The notes: generated by a model not told the origin, from the sequence alone. 64,000 nt of DNA from UBA685 sp049889495 (GCA_049889495.1 JBMHDH010000016.1:1-64000), one strand, 5' to 3'. Positions 43,259-53,558 are shown, numbered from the stretch's first letter. Translations and numbers: made by a program.

Positions 43259-43440
43259 AAGCTATTATCACATTGTTTTTCTTTTATACGATGGGAAATC
43301 ATAGAATGATTTACCGCAGAAAATGTTTTCTCAATAATAAATAAATCAGAGTTATTTACTTTTTATTTGACTTATGATAGGCAAGGGGAAAATCACAAAT
43401 ATACCCCTTTGTTATGAGGTGGATAAGATAGGAGCAGAAA

Positions 43441-44433
43441 GTGGCACTTAAAGTCGGCATTAATGGATTTGGCAGAATTGGTCGTTCTGTGATCAGGGCT
43501 GCTCTTGAATCAAATAATCAGCAAATCGAATTTGTGGCGATCAATGATATGGGGGATGCGGAAACAAATTGCCATTTGTTGAATTTTGATTCTGTTCATG
43601 GTCGCTTGATGCCGCAGGCCACAGTCGAAGGAAGCCATATTATTGCTGGGCGTCATAAGATGCGTGTCATGCAAGAGCGTGATCCTGCGGCCATTGATTG
43701 GCGCGGTGTTGATGTTGTGATGGAATGCACAGGTTTATTTACCGCTAGAGATAAGGCCCAGATGCATTTGCATGATGATGTGAAGCATGTCGTGATATCT
43801 GCCCCTGGGCAAGATGCTGATGAAACAATTGTTTATGGGGTGAATCATCATCTGGTCACACCAGATACCAAAATCATATCAAATGCGTCTTGTACCACAA
43901 ATTGCCTCGCACCTGTGGCAAAGGTTTTGCATAATTTGGTTGGTATTAAAACAGGCTATATGACAACCGTGCATTCTTATACGGGTGATCAGCCTGTGCT
44001 TGACACCGCGCATAAGGATCTGCGTCGGGCAAGGGCTGCGGCGATGTCTATGATTCCAACCTCAACGGGTGCTGCCAAGGCGGTTGGCTTGGTATTGCCA
44101 GAATTACAAGGCAAGCTTGATGGATCTGCTATTCGTGTTCCCACAGCCAATGTGTCTGTGGTCGATTTAAAATTCATGCCAGAACGTGCGGCGTCGAAAG
44201 AAGACATTAATGCAGCCTTAATTGCGGCGGCGAATGGGCCAATGAAAAAAGTGCTGGCTGTGACAGACAAGCCGCTTGTTTCCATTGATTTTAATCATGA
44301 TCCTCATTCGTCAACTGTTGCGCTAGACCAGACAATGGTCACGCAAGATGGTTTGGTACGTGTTCTTAGCTGGTATGATAATGAATGGGGCTTTTCAAAT
44401 AGAATGCTCGATGTGGCAAGTTTATTTGCATAA
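43441..44433 (+). CDS. gap: Glyceraldehyde-3-phosphate dehydrogenase, type I
   Basis: A 330-residue NAD-dependent enzyme of lower glycolysis that oxidises glyceraldehyde-3-P to 1,3-bisphosphoglycerate. The cofactor motif GINGFGRIGR is at residues 7-16, the catalytic Cys151 is in SNASCTTNC, and the SWYDNEWGFSNRM ending is intact. It starts at GTG 43441, seven bases after TAGGAG. It is the first gene of the operon that continues with the ROK regulator and the Entner-Doudoroff genes, so GAP made by KDPG aldolase can be processed in step. Confidence 0.95.
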   Translation: MALKVGINGFGRIGRSVIRAALESNNQQIEFVAINDMGDAETNCHLLNFDSVHGRLMPQATVEGSHIIAGRHKMRVMQERDPAAIDWRGVDVVMECTGLFTARDKAQMHLHDDVKHVVISAPGQDADETIVYGVNHHLVTPDTKIISNASCTTNCLAPVAKVLHNLVGIKTGYMTTVHSYTGDQPVLDTAHKDLRRARAAAMSMIPTSTGAAKAVGLVLPELQGKLDGSAIRVPTANVSVVDLKFMPERAASKEDINAALIAAANGPMKKVLAVTDKPLVSIDFNHDPHSSTVALDQTMVTQDGLVRVLSWYDNEWGFSNRMLDVASLFA

Positions 44434-44482
44434 GCTAGCCAAATCCCCCTATGTTGTGGGGGGCTAAATTCTATAAGGGACC

Positions 44483-45721
44483 ATGATGGCTAGACAACAA
44501 TTAGGAAGCAATCAAACGGGGCTAGGGCAATATAATGAGCGTTTGATTTTATCGCTTGTGCGGCGTGATCCTGGGATTGCAAAAGCAGAGTTAGCGCGTG
44601 TGACAAAGCTGACACCGCAAACCATATCTGTGATCGTTAATCGCTTGATCGAAGATGGTTTTGTCGTCACAGGGGAAAAACAACGCGGCAAGGTTGGCAA
44701 GCCGTCAACAGGTTTATTGTTAAATCCCAAAGGCGCGCTTTCACTTGGGGTGAAAATTGGCCGCCGCTCTTTGGATATTATTTTGATGGGGTTTGATGGC
44801 AAGATCATGGCACGTGATATCAGTTATCACGATTTTCCAGAGCCAGCGAAAACCTTGCCAGCGATTAATGATGCCATCGAAAAGATGCGTGAGGGCTTAA
44901 GCGAAGACGAACAAGATAAAATCATCGGAATTGGATTGGCGGCACCTGGGACTTTGGCAGGGTGGTCACATGAATTTGAAACATCAGAACAGGTGATGTC
45001 AGTCTGGCAAGAAGTTGATTTAGCACAAGAGATTGCCCGTGTGACAGATTTGCCAGTATCAATGATGAATGATGTATCTGCGGCATGTTTGGCTGAATTA
45101 TCGCTGAATAAAGAACGGCAAGATCATGATTTTCTGTATCTTTATGTGGGCACCTTTATTGGGGGCGGCGTTGTCATGAACGGGAAATTGGTGACAGGGT
45201 TCACAGGCAATGCGGCCTCTGTTGGCTCTATGGCCGTTGGCTTATCTGATGGAAGTCAAAAGCCTGATCAGATTTTATCCATCGCATCATTGCGTGAATT
45301 GGAAAAAGCGTTAAAGGCCAAAGGCCATGTGATTGAAAGTTTGCATGGGTATGACAGCCTAGATGGCGAAGTGCTCTCGTTATTTGATGCGTGGTCTGAT
45401 GTGGCATCGAATGCGTTAGCCGTGGCGATTGTCAATGCGCATGCGGTTTTGGACACTGAAAAAATTGTCATTGATGGCACTTTGCCACCTGTAGAATTGA
45501 CAAAATTGATAGCCAAGACCAAAGCGCGCTTGCATGATTATGATTTGACAGGCTTGCGCTTTCCCGAATTTGAACAAGGCAAGATTGGCTATGAAGCACG
45601 CGCACTTGGTGGCGCATTTTTGCCAGTTTACGCAAAATTCGCCCCTGATCGCGATGTCTTCTTAAAGATGATTAGCCGCCAACAGCGCATCACACAATCT
45701 GTGTTGCAACCAGGCATATAA
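44483..45721 (+). CDS. ROK-family transcriptional regulator
   Basis: A 412-residue protein. Residues 18-75 are a winged helix-turn-helix (RDPGIAKAELARVTKLTPQTISVIVNRLIEDGFV). The rest is a ROK sugar-binding domain with the phosphate loop VGTFIGGGVVMNGKLV and an Asp in MNDVSAACLAEL. The CxCGxxGC zinc motif usual in ROK kinases and repressors is missing, so kinase activity is uncertain and a sensor role is more likely. It lies between gap and zwf and probably controls this operon in response to a sugar; this is inference from place. Confidence 0.85.
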   Translation: MMARQQLGSNQTGLGQYNERLILSLVRRDPGIAKAELARVTKLTPQTISVIVNRLIEDGFVVTGEKQRGKVGKPSTGLLLNPKGALSLGVKIGRRSLDIILMGFDGKIMARDISYHDFPEPAKTLPAINDAIEKMREGLSEDEQDKIIGIGLAAPGTLAGWSHEFETSEQVMSVWQEVDLAQEIARVTDLPVSMMNDVSAACLAELSLNKERQDHDFLYLYVGTFIGGGVVMNGKLVTGFTGNAASVGSMAVGLSDGSQKPDQILSIASLRELEKALKAKGHVIESLHGYDSLDGEVLSLFDAWSDVASNALAVAIVNAHAVLDTEKIVIDGTLPPVELTKLIAKTKARLHDYDLTGLRFPEFEQGKIGYEARALGGAFLPVYAKFAPDRDVFLKMISRQQRITQSVLQPGI

Positions 45722-45759
45722 AGACCAGAAACGAAAGTCGGACAGTAGAGGTTAGCAAA

Positions 45760-47277
45760 GTGAAAGATATGGTCACAAAACAGGCAATCTTACCCCAATC
45801 AGCGCAAATTGCCGCCAGCGATTATGTGATTTTTGGGGGAACAGGTGATTTGTCTTTGCGCAAGATTTTGCCTGCTTTATTTCATCGCTATATTGATGGC
45901 CAAATTGATGATGCCTTTCGGATCATTGCCGCCTCACGTTCTTTGCCTGACAAGCAAGATTTTGCCAAAACATTGCGCCCTTTTTGCGGTGATGCCGCAG
46001 ATGATGTGCAATTTGAACGCTTTATGTCCCTGATCAGCTTATTCAAGCTGGATATTGCCTCAGGTGAGGGGGCAGAGGCGTTAACATCATTCTTGTTGGA
46101 AAAAAGCAATGATGACAGGCCAATGATATTTTACATGGCGATTTCGCCCGCCTTATTTGGGGTAAGTTGTCAATTATTGGATAAAATGGGGCTGGTCACA
46201 AAATCAGCACGTTTGGTTGTTGAAAAGCCACTTGGCCATAATGGAGACACAGCGCGTCAGATTAATGATGAATTATTGGCTGTGTTTGATGAAAAAAATA
46301 TCTATCGTATTGATCATTATCTTGGCAAAGAAACGGTGCAAAATTTGATGGCTTTGCGCTTTGCCAACACCATTTTTGAAAATCAATGGAATAATACCTT
46401 TATCGATCATATTGAAATCACAGTGTCTGAATCGGTCGGCCTTGAAGGGCGGGCGTCTTATTATGATCATTATGGTGCGTTGCGCGATATGATGCAAAAT
46501 CATCTGATGCAATTGGTCTGTCTTGTGGCAATGGAACCGCCAGCGCAATTTCAAGCTGACCAAGTGCGCGATGAAAAATTACGTGTGTTACGTGCCTTGC
46601 GGCCTATTCACTCAGCGCATCTGCAAGACCATCTTGTGATCGGGCAATATGATGATGGTGAAATTGCAGGGTCGCCTGTGGCATCCTATGCCCATGAATT
46701 AGGGCAAACATCAAAGACAGAGACCTTTGCGGCCTTAAAATTATATATTGAAAATTGGCGCTGGGCAGGCGTGCCATTTTACATCAGAACAGGCAAGCGT
46801 CTAAAGACAAGAGCGTCTGAAATCATTGTGACATTTAAAACGCCATCTCATGATATCTTCGCGCAAGCAAAAGATACAGATCAGGCGTCATCAAATATGC
46901 ACCCAAATCAATTGATCATCAGGCTACAGCCCCAAGAAGGTTTGCGCTTGCAATTAATCAGTAAACAGCCTGGCCCTGGCGGTATGCGACTATTTCCCTC
47001 AGAGCTAAATCTGTCATTTGGCGATACGTTTGAACAACGTTTACCAGATGCTTATGAGCGGTTATTAATGGATGTGGCGCGTGGCAACCAAACCTTATTT
47101 ATGCGCCATGATGAAGTGATGGCGGCATGGGATTTCATGGACCCGATCATCGAAGCCGCAGCCAATATCGAGCCAGAAATATATAAAGCTGGCAGCTTTG
47201 GTCCCGAAAAACAAAATCACCTATTTGGTGATAAAGGACAGTGGCAAAACCCCGCTGTCTTATCCGAGAAGACATAA
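45760..47277 (+). CDS. zwf: Glucose-6-phosphate 1-dehydrogenase
   Basis: A 505-residue NADP-linked enzyme, the first step of the Entner-Doudoroff route. The cofactor motif FGGTGDLSLRKILPAL and the active-site RIDHYLGKETVQNL (Asp-His pair) are clear, and FYIRTGKRL follows. Start is GTG 45760, eight bases after AGAGG; an ATG nine bases later is possible. It is followed by pgl after 13 bases. All the following genes of the pathway run in reaction order. Confidence 0.95.
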   Translation: MKDMVTKQAILPQSAQIAASDYVIFGGTGDLSLRKILPALFHRYIDGQIDDAFRIIAASRSLPDKQDFAKTLRPFCGDAADDVQFERFMSLISLFKLDIASGEGAEALTSFLLEKSNDDRPMIFYMAISPALFGVSCQLLDKMGLVTKSARLVVEKPLGHNGDTARQINDELLAVFDEKNIYRIDHYLGKETVQNLMALRFANTIFENQWNNTFIDHIEITVSESVGLEGRASYYDHYGALRDMMQNHLMQLVCLVAMEPPAQFQADQVRDEKLRVLRALRPIHSAHLQDHLVIGQYDDGEIAGSPVASYAHELGQTSKTETFAALKLYIENWRWAGVPFYIRTGKRLKTRASEIIVTFKTPSHDIFAQAKDTDQASSNMHPNQLIIRLQPQEGLRLQLISKQPGPGGMRLFPSELNLSFGDTFEQRLPDAYERLLMDVARGNQTLFMRHDEVMAAWDFMDPIIEAAANIEPEIYKAGSFGPEKQNHLFGDKGQWQNPAVLSEKT

Positions 47278-47290
47278 AGGGTGGTATGAT

Positions 47291-47908
47291 ATGGCATTTC
47301 ATCCACAAGACGTGGCATCATTTTTGTTAACAGGTTTGGCAAAAGCCATCACAGAAAAAGGGCACGCCACGCTGGCACTTTCTGGTGGGTCTAGCCCCTT
47401 GCCTATATTTGCGATTTTGGCAAAGACAGATTTTGCATGGGACAAGGTGACAATTACCCTTGTGGATGAACGCAATGTTGATCCGACACATCCTGATTCC
47501 AACCAAAAATTGGTTACAGATCATGTTTTGGCTGGCAAGCCATCACAAGCGACATTTATGCCCCTTTATAACAATCAGCCAGCTTATCATGAGATGACTT
47601 CATGTGACGCCATGTTGCTTGGGATGGGCACGGATGGCCATTTTGCCTCGTTATTTCCTGATATGATTGGGTCATCCGCATTTGATGTGACCCAGCCGCC
47701 AGCGATTATCACCACTGCGCCACAAGGCTCTCCCCGTCATCCGCGGATTTCAATGAATCTTAGCCTGATTAAGGCGTCATCACATGTGTGTTTGATTTTG
47801 CCAAATGCAGAAAAGCAAGATTTGTTTGAAAGCGCAAAGACAAACCCTGAATTGCCTGTGCATTATTTAAATCACGCGCTTGGTGATGCACTGACGTTAT
47901 TTTCATGA
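47291..47908 (+). CDS. pgl: 6-phosphogluconolactonase
   Basis: A 205-residue sugar-phosphate lactonase of the DevB/NagB-fold type. It hydrolyses 6-phosphogluconolactone to 6-phosphogluconate. Motifs are ALSGGSSPLPIFAIL, TITLVDERNVDPTHPDSN and LLGMGTDGHFASLFPD. ATG 47291 is the natural start, 13 bases after zwf; the frame is open upstream but inside zwf. It is followed after 19 bases by edd. Confidence 0.92.
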   Translation: MAFHPQDVASFLLTGLAKAITEKGHATLALSGGSSPLPIFAILAKTDFAWDKVTITLVDERNVDPTHPDSNQKLVTDHVLAGKPSQATFMPLYNNQPAYHEMTSCDAMLLGMGTDGHFASLFPDMIGSSAFDVTQPPAIITTAPQGSPRHPRISMNLSLIKASSHVCLILPNAEKQDLFESAKTNPELPVHYLNHALGDALTLFS

Positions 47909-47927
47909 TTGAAAAGGATTATCGGTA

Positions 47928-49754
47928 ATGGCCCTTCATCCCATTGTTGAACAAGTCACAGAAGCGATCAGACATAGAAGTCAGAAAACACGCCAAGCCT
48001 ATTTGTCTGCGTTGCATGATATGGCCAATGATTCTGATCAAGACAGAAAAAAAATTGGCTGTTCTAATTTGGCGCATGCTGGCGCAGGGGCAGGTCAAGA
48101 TCAAGATGATGTCACAGGCCTATCAGGCAATGATAAGCCAAATATCGCCATTATCAGCGCCTATAATGATATGTTATCAGCGCACCAGCCTTTTGAGACT
48201 TACCCATCAGTGATACGCGCCGCCGCAAGGCAAGCTGGTGCCACCGCACAGATGGCAGGCGGTGTCCCCGCCATGTGCGATGGTGTCACCCAAGGGCGGC
48301 CTGGCATGGAATTATCCTTGGCCTCGCGTGATGTGATTGCCATGTCCACCGCGGTTGGCCTGTCCCATGGGGTCTATGACGGTGCCCTATGCCTTGGGGT
48401 ATGTGATAAAATCATCCCAGGTTTGGTAATGGGGGCGTTATCATTTGGGCATTTGCCGACCATTTTTGTGCCTGCTGGTCCGATGCCATCTGGTCTGCCA
48501 AATGATGAAAAGGCGGCCATTCGTAAAGCCTATGCCAAAGGTGAGGTGGGGCGTGATGCGTTGTTAAAAGCGGAAATGGCGGCTTATCACAGCGCTGGCA
48601 CTTGTACCTTTTATGGCACTGCCAATTCCAATCAAATGTTAATGGAAATTATGGGATTGCATTTGCCAGGTGGTACTTTTGTTAACCCACATGAAGATTT
48701 GCGTCATGCGCTAACCGTGGCGGCCACGGAACAAGTGATTGCCATTTCGCGCAAAAGTAATGATGTGCGCCCGCTTGGTGAGGTGTTGGATGAGAGATCA
48801 TTTGTGAATGCGGTGATCGGGCTTCATGCCACAGGCGGGTCAACCAATCATACGCTTCATTTACCTGCCATGGCCGCGGCCGCTGGGATTATATTAACAT
48901 GGGATGATTTTGATGCTTTGTCACAGATCACCCCTTTATTGGCGCGTCTTTATCCCAATGGCAGTGCTGATGTGAATCATTTCAATGCCGCAGGTGGCAT
49001 GGGCTTTGTTATTCACCAATTATTAGAGGCAGGCTTGTTGCATGGCGATGCGCGTACCATTTGGGGGGATGGCTTGTCAGATTATGTGAGCGAGCCTGTG
49101 TTGCAAGATCATGGACTTAGCTGGCGGGAAGGGCCCAAAACATCGCTTGATGATGCGGTATTGCGCGCCGTTGATACGCCGCACGCTGTTAATGGTGGTC
49201 TGAAAATGTTGCAAGGTAATTTGGGGCGCGCCGTGATGAAGATTTCAGCTGTTGCGCCTGAACGTCATAATATCACCGCGCCTGCTGCGGTCTTTGAAAC
49301 AGAGGCAGAGGTGAAAGCCGCATTTGCAGAAGGTTTGCTTGATCGTGATGTGATTGTGGTCGTCAGAGGCCAAGGCCCTGCGGCAACAGGTATGCCAGAG
49401 CTGCATTCTTTGACGCCTTTATTATCAATCTTGCAAGATAAAGGCTTTGTGGTGGGTCTGGTCACAGATGGGCGCATGTCAGGCGCATCTGGTAAGGTGC
49501 CATCTGCCATTCATATCACACCAGAAGCGGCCAAAGCAGGCCCGATCTGCCAATTGCAAGATGGGGATATGGTCACAATCAATGCCATTGATGGTGCCAT
49601 CTCAACCACGGCTGATTTAGCCAACAGAACCGCCAAAACAGATTATGACGCCATGACCGCGGCAGGATTTGGCAGAGGCTTATTTGCCAGCTATCGCCAA
49701 GAGGTGGTAAGTGCAGAAGAAGGGGGCGGGCTTAAGCTTGTCTCTTTATCATAA
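47928..49754 (+). CDS. edd: Phosphogluconate dehydratase
   Basis: A 608-residue iron-sulfur dehydratase of the IlvD/Edd family that turns 6-phosphogluconate into 2-keto-3-deoxy-6-phosphogluconate. Cysteine-bearing segments for the cluster are present: AGGVPAMCDGVTQGRPGMEL, LGVCDKIIPG and SAGTCTFYGTANSNQ. The length of about 600 residues fits Edd rather than IlvD (about 560-615) and the context settles it. AAAAGGA precedes ATG 47928. A run of about 25 residues near 36-60 is rich in Asp, Gln and Gly and looks like a small insertion. Confidence 0.95.
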   Translation: MALHPIVEQVTEAIRHRSQKTRQAYLSALHDMANDSDQDRKKIGCSNLAHAGAGAGQDQDDVTGLSGNDKPNIAIISAYNDMLSAHQPFETYPSVIRAAARQAGATAQMAGGVPAMCDGVTQGRPGMELSLASRDVIAMSTAVGLSHGVYDGALCLGVCDKIIPGLVMGALSFGHLPTIFVPAGPMPSGLPNDEKAAIRKAYAKGEVGRDALLKAEMAAYHSAGTCTFYGTANSNQMLMEIMGLHLPGGTFVNPHEDLRHALTVAATEQVIAISRKSNDVRPLGEVLDERSFVNAVIGLHATGGSTNHTLHLPAMAAAAGIILTWDDFDALSQITPLLARLYPNGSADVNHFNAAGGMGFVIHQLLEAGLLHGDARTIWGDGLSDYVSEPVLQDHGLSWREGPKTSLDDAVLRAVDTPHAVNGGLKMLQGNLGRAVMKISAVAPERHNITAPAAVFETEAEVKAAFAEGLLDRDVIVVVRGQGPAATGMPELHSLTPLLSILQDKGFVVGLVTDGRMSGASGKVPSAIHITPEAAKAGPICQLQDGDMVTINAIDGAISTTADLANRTAKTDYDAMTAAGFGRGLFASYRQEVVSAEEGGGLKLVSLS

Positions 49755-49787
49755 AGATAAAATTGCGATCATAGGAGGCCATTCACC

Positions 49788-50408
49788 ATGGCAGATATTC
49801 GTTCCATTCTTGCTTTGGGTCCTGTTATGCCCGTGATTGTCATTCATGATAAGGATGACGCGGTGCCATTGGCGCATGCGCTTTTGGAAGGGGGCATTTC
49901 CACCATTGAGGTCACTTTGCGCACAGAAGCGGCCGTGAGTGCTATGGCCGAGATTGTCAAACATTGCCCTGATATGGTGGTTGGTGCTGGTACAGTTGTC
50001 ACAGCTGAACAAGCCAAACAAGTCAGAGATATCGGTGCGGTATTTGCCGTAAGCCCAGGGGCCACAGATGCGCTGATCGAAGGGTGTCAAAATGTGGCAC
50101 TTGACCTTTTGCCTGGTGCAGCAAGCGCGAGCGAGGCTATGGCATTGGCAGAAAAAGGATTTGATGTGTTGAAATTCTTTCCTGCAGTGCCAGCGGGCGG
50201 GGCGCCTTTCTTGAAATCATTGGCAAGCCCTTTGCCGCATCTGACCTTTTGTCCCACAGGTGGCATCACGCTTCAAACAGCACCTGATTTTCTGGGTTTG
50301 CCCAATGTAATGTGTGTTGGCGGATCTTGGATTGCCAGCGCATCTGATATTGCGACAAAAGATTTTGCCAAAATTACAGCCAATGCCAAGGCAGCCTCTG
50401 GCTTATAA
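49788..50408 (+). CDS. eda: KDPG aldolase
   Basis: A 206-residue class I aldolase that splits 2-keto-3-deoxy-6-phosphogluconate to pyruvate and glyceraldehyde-3-P. The TIM-barrel signature PVIVIHDKDDAVPLAHALLEGGISTIEVTLRT contains catalytic Glu. The Schiff-base lysine is in DVLKFFPAVPAGG, and FCPTGGI follows. AGGAGG precedes ATG 49788. It lies 33 bases after edd. Confidence 0.95.
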   Translation: MADIRSILALGPVMPVIVIHDKDDAVPLAHALLEGGISTIEVTLRTEAAVSAMAEIVKHCPDMVVGAGTVVTAEQAKQVRDIGAVFAVSPGATDALIEGCQNVALDLLPGAASASEAMALAEKGFDVLKFFPAVPAGGAPFLKSLASPLPHLTFCPTGGITLQTAPDFLGLPNVMCVGGSWIASASDIATKDFAKITANAKAASGL

Positions 50409-50516
50409 AATCAGAAATCCGCTGCATCATTGTAAAATAAAGCTGTGATCGTTATGTAAAGGGCGCGAAGTGCGTCATGATCGCCGTTAAGAAATTTGGC
50501 CAAGAAGAGGTGTATA

Positions 50517-52040
50517 ATGCGTTTAACAGATAATCCTGCCTTTGCCATGTTGCAAAATCATGCCAATGATCTGGAATCCGTCTCATTTGCCGATGTCAAA
50601 GCAGATCAAAGGCGTCAAGCTGAGATGAGCTTGGCACTTGATGATCTGCAGGTGGATTTATCACGTCATTTAATGATGCCTGAGACGCTGGATTTGCTGG
50701 CAAAGCTTGCCGATGAAGCTGATGTGTCTGGGCAATTTGCCCGCTTATTTGATGGCGCGATTATGAATGTCACAGAACAACGTCCTGTGCTTCATATGGG
50801 CATGCGTACCGCAGAGGCTTTATCAGGTGATGATGCCCGCAAATTAGCAATTTTCAGCGAGGTTTTGCGGGGTGATCAATCTGTTAAAGATGTTGTGAAT
50901 ATTGGCATTGGGGGATCAGATTTGGGGCCTGCGATGGTAACGAATGCCCTTGCGCCTTATCATAATGGTCCAAATTTGCATTTTGTCTCTAATGTGGACC
51001 CTAGTCATCTGGCAGATGTGCTGAAAAATTGCACACCAGAACGCACGCAATTTATCGTCACCTCAAAAACCTTTACCACGCAAGAAACCATGACCAATGC
51101 AAGATTGGCACGTGAATGGGTGCTGGCAGCAGGGTGCATGGCAGATCGGCAATTCAGCGCGGTTACAGCCGCACCGGAAAAAGCTGAAGAATGGGGCGTT
51201 GAGCCTGATCGTACCTTTGGCTTTGCGGATGGTATTGGTGGTCGTTACTCTTTATGGTCTGCCGTTGGGTTGCCGATTATGGTGGCCATTGGGCCAGAAC
51301 GGTTTTACGAGATGTTAAAAGGCGCGCATGATATGGATCACCATGTCCGCCATATGCCAGCAAGGCAAAATATTGCCATTATGATGGCTGGTTTGCGCAT
51401 TTATTACCGTAATATTCAAAATCGGTCTGCTTATGGGATTATGGCTTATGATCAAAGATTGCGTGATTTCACCAGATGGGCCCAGCAAACAGAAATGGAA
51501 TCAAATGGCAAATCAGTTGATCGCGCTGGCAAAAAGCTAGATTACTTTACCGCTCCTATTATTTGGGGCGAAGCTGGCACAGGCGCGCAACATTCATTTT
51601 TTCAGGCCTTGCATCAAGAGGCTGATATCTGTCCTTTGGATATTCTTGTGCCACGCAAATCTGTGCCTGATTACAAAGACCAAGCCTATCAAGATAGCCA
51701 CCAGATGTTGGTCATTAATGCGCTTGCCCAAGCAGAAGCCTTTGCTAGTGGTAAAGAAAATCAGCAAGAACCGCATCGTCATTTTGAAGGTGGGCGTCCT
51801 GTCAGCTTTATCAGCTGGCGTGCCACGACCCCTTATGCGCTTGGTCGTTTATTGGCACTTTATGAACATATCACCATTGCGTCTGGCTTTATGTGGGATG
51901 TGAACAGCTTTGACCAATTTGGGGTTGAGCTTGGCAAAGAGATGGCAAAAGCCTTAGCAAATGTGAAAAATGCTGATGATATGCCACCTTCTTTTTCTGC
52001 CGCCGCTGGGGCGTTCTTTCGCCAATTGGCAGAGGATTAA
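50517..52040 (+). CDS. pgi: Glucose-6-phosphate isomerase
   Basis: A 507-residue enzyme that interconverts glucose-6-P and fructose-6-P, so triose phosphates can be cycled back into the Entner-Doudoroff route. The pattern NIGIGGSDLGPAM, TSKTFTTQETM, DGIGGRYSLWSAVGLP (signature 1) and the GVELGKEMAKAL end are clear. ATG 50517 follows AAGAGG; the in-frame upstream start would add seven residues. It is the last gene of the operon after a 108-base gap. Its stop overlaps the end of the converging regulator gene by four bases. Confidence 0.95.
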   Translation: MRLTDNPAFAMLQNHANDLESVSFADVKADQRRQAEMSLALDDLQVDLSRHLMMPETLDLLAKLADEADVSGQFARLFDGAIMNVTEQRPVLHMGMRTAEALSGDDARKLAIFSEVLRGDQSVKDVVNIGIGGSDLGPAMVTNALAPYHNGPNLHFVSNVDPSHLADVLKNCTPERTQFIVTSKTFTTQETMTNARLAREWVLAAGCMADRQFSAVTAAPEKAEEWGVEPDRTFGFADGIGGRYSLWSAVGLPIMVAIGPERFYEMLKGAHDMDHHVRHMPARQNIAIMMAGLRIYYRNIQNRSAYGIMAYDQRLRDFTRWAQQTEMESNGKSVDRAGKKLDYFTAPIIWGEAGTGAQHSFFQALHQEADICPLDILVPRKSVPDYKDQAYQDSHQMLVINALAQAEAFASGKENQQEPHRHFEGGRPVSFISWRATTPYALGRLLALYEHITIASGFMWDVNSFDQFGVELGKEMAKALANVKNADDMPPSFSAAAGAFFRQLAED

Positions 52041-53461
52041 GCGCCAAAATCAAACAGGCCAGATTGCCGTCTGAAAGGATCAAAGCGTAAGGCCCGTCCC
52101 AAAGGCGGCGCACCGCGATGCTGGCAATCTGATTTATCACATAGCTGGCAAGCAAGCCCAATGGGGGTCAAGGCTGGGTTTTTAGGCCCTAAAAGCTGAT
52201 CTGCCATTGCGATATCTTTAGCATGTTTTAGCTCGCACCCCAAAGCAACTGCTGATAAGGGCCTGCCATGATGTGACGGGCCCGTGTTGGGTTGTACCAC
52301 GGTTCTGGCGAGGGTGAAGAAACGCTGACCTTCTTCTAGTTCGACAAGCTGGGTATGGAGCGAGCCTGGCAGACGGAAGGCATGATGCGGCACCCATCTG
52401 CCGCAGGCGCCGCCATGACGGGCAAATTCAATGCCGCCACCAGATAGCCGCTTTGTGATGTAACCTGCTTCATCAACACGCAAAAAGAAAAACGGGATGC
52501 CACGGTCACTTGGCCTGTTCAAAGTGGTCAGGCGATGGCAGATTTGCTCAAAGCTTGCGGAAAACCGCTTGCCAAGAAGATCAATGTCATGGCGCGTTTG
52601 GCGCGCTGATTGCAAAAAGCTTTCATAAGGCATCATCACCGCACCTGCGAAATAGCCAGCAAGCGCATTCTGCAATAAATGGCTTGATTGGGAATTATCA
52701 AAATTGGCTTCATCGACAATCTCTTGGATCACTTCGCGATAGCCGTGACGTGCTAATTGTGCGGCCAGATGGAAAATACGCTGTGGTTCTTCTAGGATCT
52801 CAGAGAGCAAAAGATGCCCCCGATGCGGGTCATGATGCACCAATAAATGTCCCATCACATCTGATGGCATAATGCGAACCCGCAATTGAAATGATTTCTG
52901 CATATAGGCACTTAGGTTGCTAAAGCTTTGACCTGGTTGAATATCGGCTGATTTGCGCGCTTTTGTGGCCGCATCTTCCAAAGTTGGAAAATGGTTTTCA
53001 CGTGCTTCCAAAAACCGTCTGACATCTTCAATAGGGCGGGGCAGGGTGCGTTTCTCAAGGCCATCTTTGCCTTGCTGTGCCGCTGATTTCATGGCTTCAT
53101 AGGATTCATGAAGCGCAATAATCGCTTGTGCGGCATTTGGTTGATGCTGTGCCAATTGTTGAATGTCACGGCGGCTGAAACTTTGTTCTGATAAAATCGG
53201 ATCAGCAAAAATTTCAATCAGCTGTGCTGTTAATTTAGCAGAATCATCTTCTGCCATATCTTTTAAATCAATGTCATAGGTCTGTCCCAATTTGAACAGC
53301 AGCTGGACCGTGACAGGACGCATATTATTTTCAAGCAAATTTAAATAAGACGCAGAAATGCTCAATTCCTCTGCCATTGCGGCTTGAGAGAGGCGCAAAT
53401 CTTTTCGTAATTTGCGTAATTTATGGCCGATCATAATTTTTGATGACAGCATGTCTTCCAT
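52037..53461 (-). CDS. ScfR/RamB-type XRE regulator with IrrE-like domain
   Basis: A 474-residue regulator. Residues 10-65 form an XRE helix-turn-helix (KLRKLRKDLRLSQAAMAEELSISASYLNLLENN). An IrrE/ImmA-like middle domain (about 170-290) lacks the HExxH metal site. The C-terminal DUF2083 region has the CQLCDKSDC-x-HRGAPPL cysteine motif. RamB in Corynebacterium and ScfR in alphaproteobacteria control short-chain fatty acid and glyoxylate genes, including isocitrate lyase. GGGAG precedes ATG 53461. Its promoter carries the operator also found before aceA, so it probably regulates itself and aceA; that is inference. Confidence 0.9.
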   Translation of the reverse strand: MEDMLSSKIMIGHKLRKLRKDLRLSQAAMAEELSISASYLNLLENNMRPVTVQLLFKLGQTYDIDLKDMAEDDSAKLTAQLIEIFADPILSEQSFSRRDIQQLAQHQPNAAQAIIALHESYEAMKSAAQQGKDGLEKRTLPRPIEDVRRFLEARENHFPTLEDAATKARKSADIQPGQSFSNLSAYMQKSFQLRVRIMPSDVMGHLLVHHDPHRGHLLLSEILEEPQRIFHLAAQLARHGYREVIQEIVDEANFDNSQSSHLLQNALAGYFAGAVMMPYESFLQSARQTRHDIDLLGKRFSASFEQICHRLTTLNRPSDRGIPFFFLRVDEAGYITKRLSGGGIEFARHGGACGRWVPHHAFRLPGSLHTQLVELEEGQRFFTLARTVVQPNTGPSHHGRPLSAVALGCELKHAKDIAMADQLLGPKNPALTPIGLACQLCDKSDCQHRGAPPLGRALRFDPFRRQSGLFDFGA

Positions 53462-53558
53462 GATAAATCTCCCAAAACAAACCGTAAGGCCTGCAAGCGC
53501 ATTATGACAAAGCGATTAGGCTTTTGTGTCATATTTGTGATGATCGTTTATTTTCTAA

